The position numbers and the translations under genes were made by a program. Source: Pseudomonadota bacterium (lineage in GTDB: Bacteria > Pseudomonadota > Alphaproteobacteria > Acetobacterales > Acetobacteraceae). From it: a DNA stretch of 14,136 bases. The stretch is from NCBI GenBank assembly GCA_021829055.1, contig JAJZCS010000026.1, positions 1-14,136 of the forward strand. The letters run 5' to 3'. Positions 14,031-14,136 of this stretch are shown in pieces (within the stretch, counting starts at the first letter, position 1; each line of letters begins with the position of its first letter). The notes below the pieces were generated by a model. It saw nothing but the letters and a program-made list of their open reading frames with translations. It had not been told where the DNA came from and ran no database searches.

Positions 14031-14136
14031 GAGCCAGATTGGTTTAGGTTTGTCCATACCCATCATGCCTGAGGTAGTTTGAGCATTCCTGTGGTGTCAC
14101 TGTGGCGAGGATATCTGCGACGGCATTGCTGATGGC
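14031..14136 (-). mobile_element. IS630-family element, transposase 3' end, partial at window end
   Basis: The minus strand entering at 14136 reads AISNAVADILATVTPQECSN then YLRHDGYGQT, with the stop at 14045-14043. The TPQEC-x-NY-x(3-5)-GY ending is characteristic of the C-terminus of IS630/Tc1-type transposases. The probable element end begins at 14031 (GAGCCAGATTGG) directly after a TA, the dinucleotide these elements duplicate on insertion. The rest of the element, including the DDE residues, is outside the window, so activity cannot be judged. Confidence 0.75.

Noticed and set aside
1..14136. CRISPR array, toxin-antitoxin or defence system
   Set aside because: No regularly spaced repeats and no recognisable effector genes. 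The single HNH protein belongs to a resident family with no partner genes.

Overview
The window looks like a piece of an alphaproteobacterial chromosome, most likely Acetobacteraceae or a close relative. The basis is the gene order rpmH-rnpA-yidD-yidC-engB-argB, tsaB directly followed by rimI, a TusA-like protein with a CPMTYV motif, and transposase relics of types common in acetic acid bacteria. This placement is inference from gene content and order; no database search was made. Base composition is moderately GC-rich.

Layout. (1) 1-680, plus strand: 3' end of tsaB and all of rimI, overlapping by 4 nt. (2) 690-2350: a graveyard of insertion-sequence pieces around two resident genes. A minus-strand chimera joins the 3' end of an IS5-type transposase to an internally deleted IS1380-type transposase. 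A TusA-like gene (minus) and tRNA-Thr(TGT) (plus) follow, then a 15-bp inverted repeat touching the tRNA 3' end, the 3' end of an IS481-type transposase, and the zinc-ribbon 5' end of an IS1595-type transposase. (3) 2424-5494, all minus strand: tcuB without tcuA beside it, a periplasmic class I cytochrome c with what looks like an FNR-type promoter, and a class II (FucA-like) aldolase. (4) 5700-10820, plus strand: the housekeeping run rpmH, rnpA, yidD, yidC, engB, argB and an alpha/beta-hydrolase, mostly tightly packed. (5) 10969-13894, plus strand: an HNH endonuclease-fold protein, a second IS1595-type relic, and trpB-trpA joined by a TTGA overlap, so that trpA uses a TTG start. (6) 13910-14136, minus strand: the C-terminal tail of an XRE-type regulator cut at a TA dinucleotide by an IS630-type element that runs off the window.

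How the genes work together. TsaB makes the t6A modification of ANN-decoding tRNAs such as tRNA-Thr, and RimI acetylates ribosomal protein S18. The rpmH block combines ribosome assembly (L34, EngB), tRNA 5' processing (RnpA) and inner-membrane protein insertion (YidD, YidC). ArgB is arginine synthesis and TrpBA is the last step of tryptophan synthesis. TcuB and the cytochrome c are electron-transfer proteins.

I see no convincing new defence or mobile system. The most interesting material is regulatory: 4656-4732 upstream of cytochrome c holds an FNR-like box, a -10 exactly where a class II promoter would put it, a four-tract G-quadruplex motif lying between and over them, and a hairpin at the predicted RNA 5' end. 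The other notable points are the layered transposase relics and the orphan tcuB.
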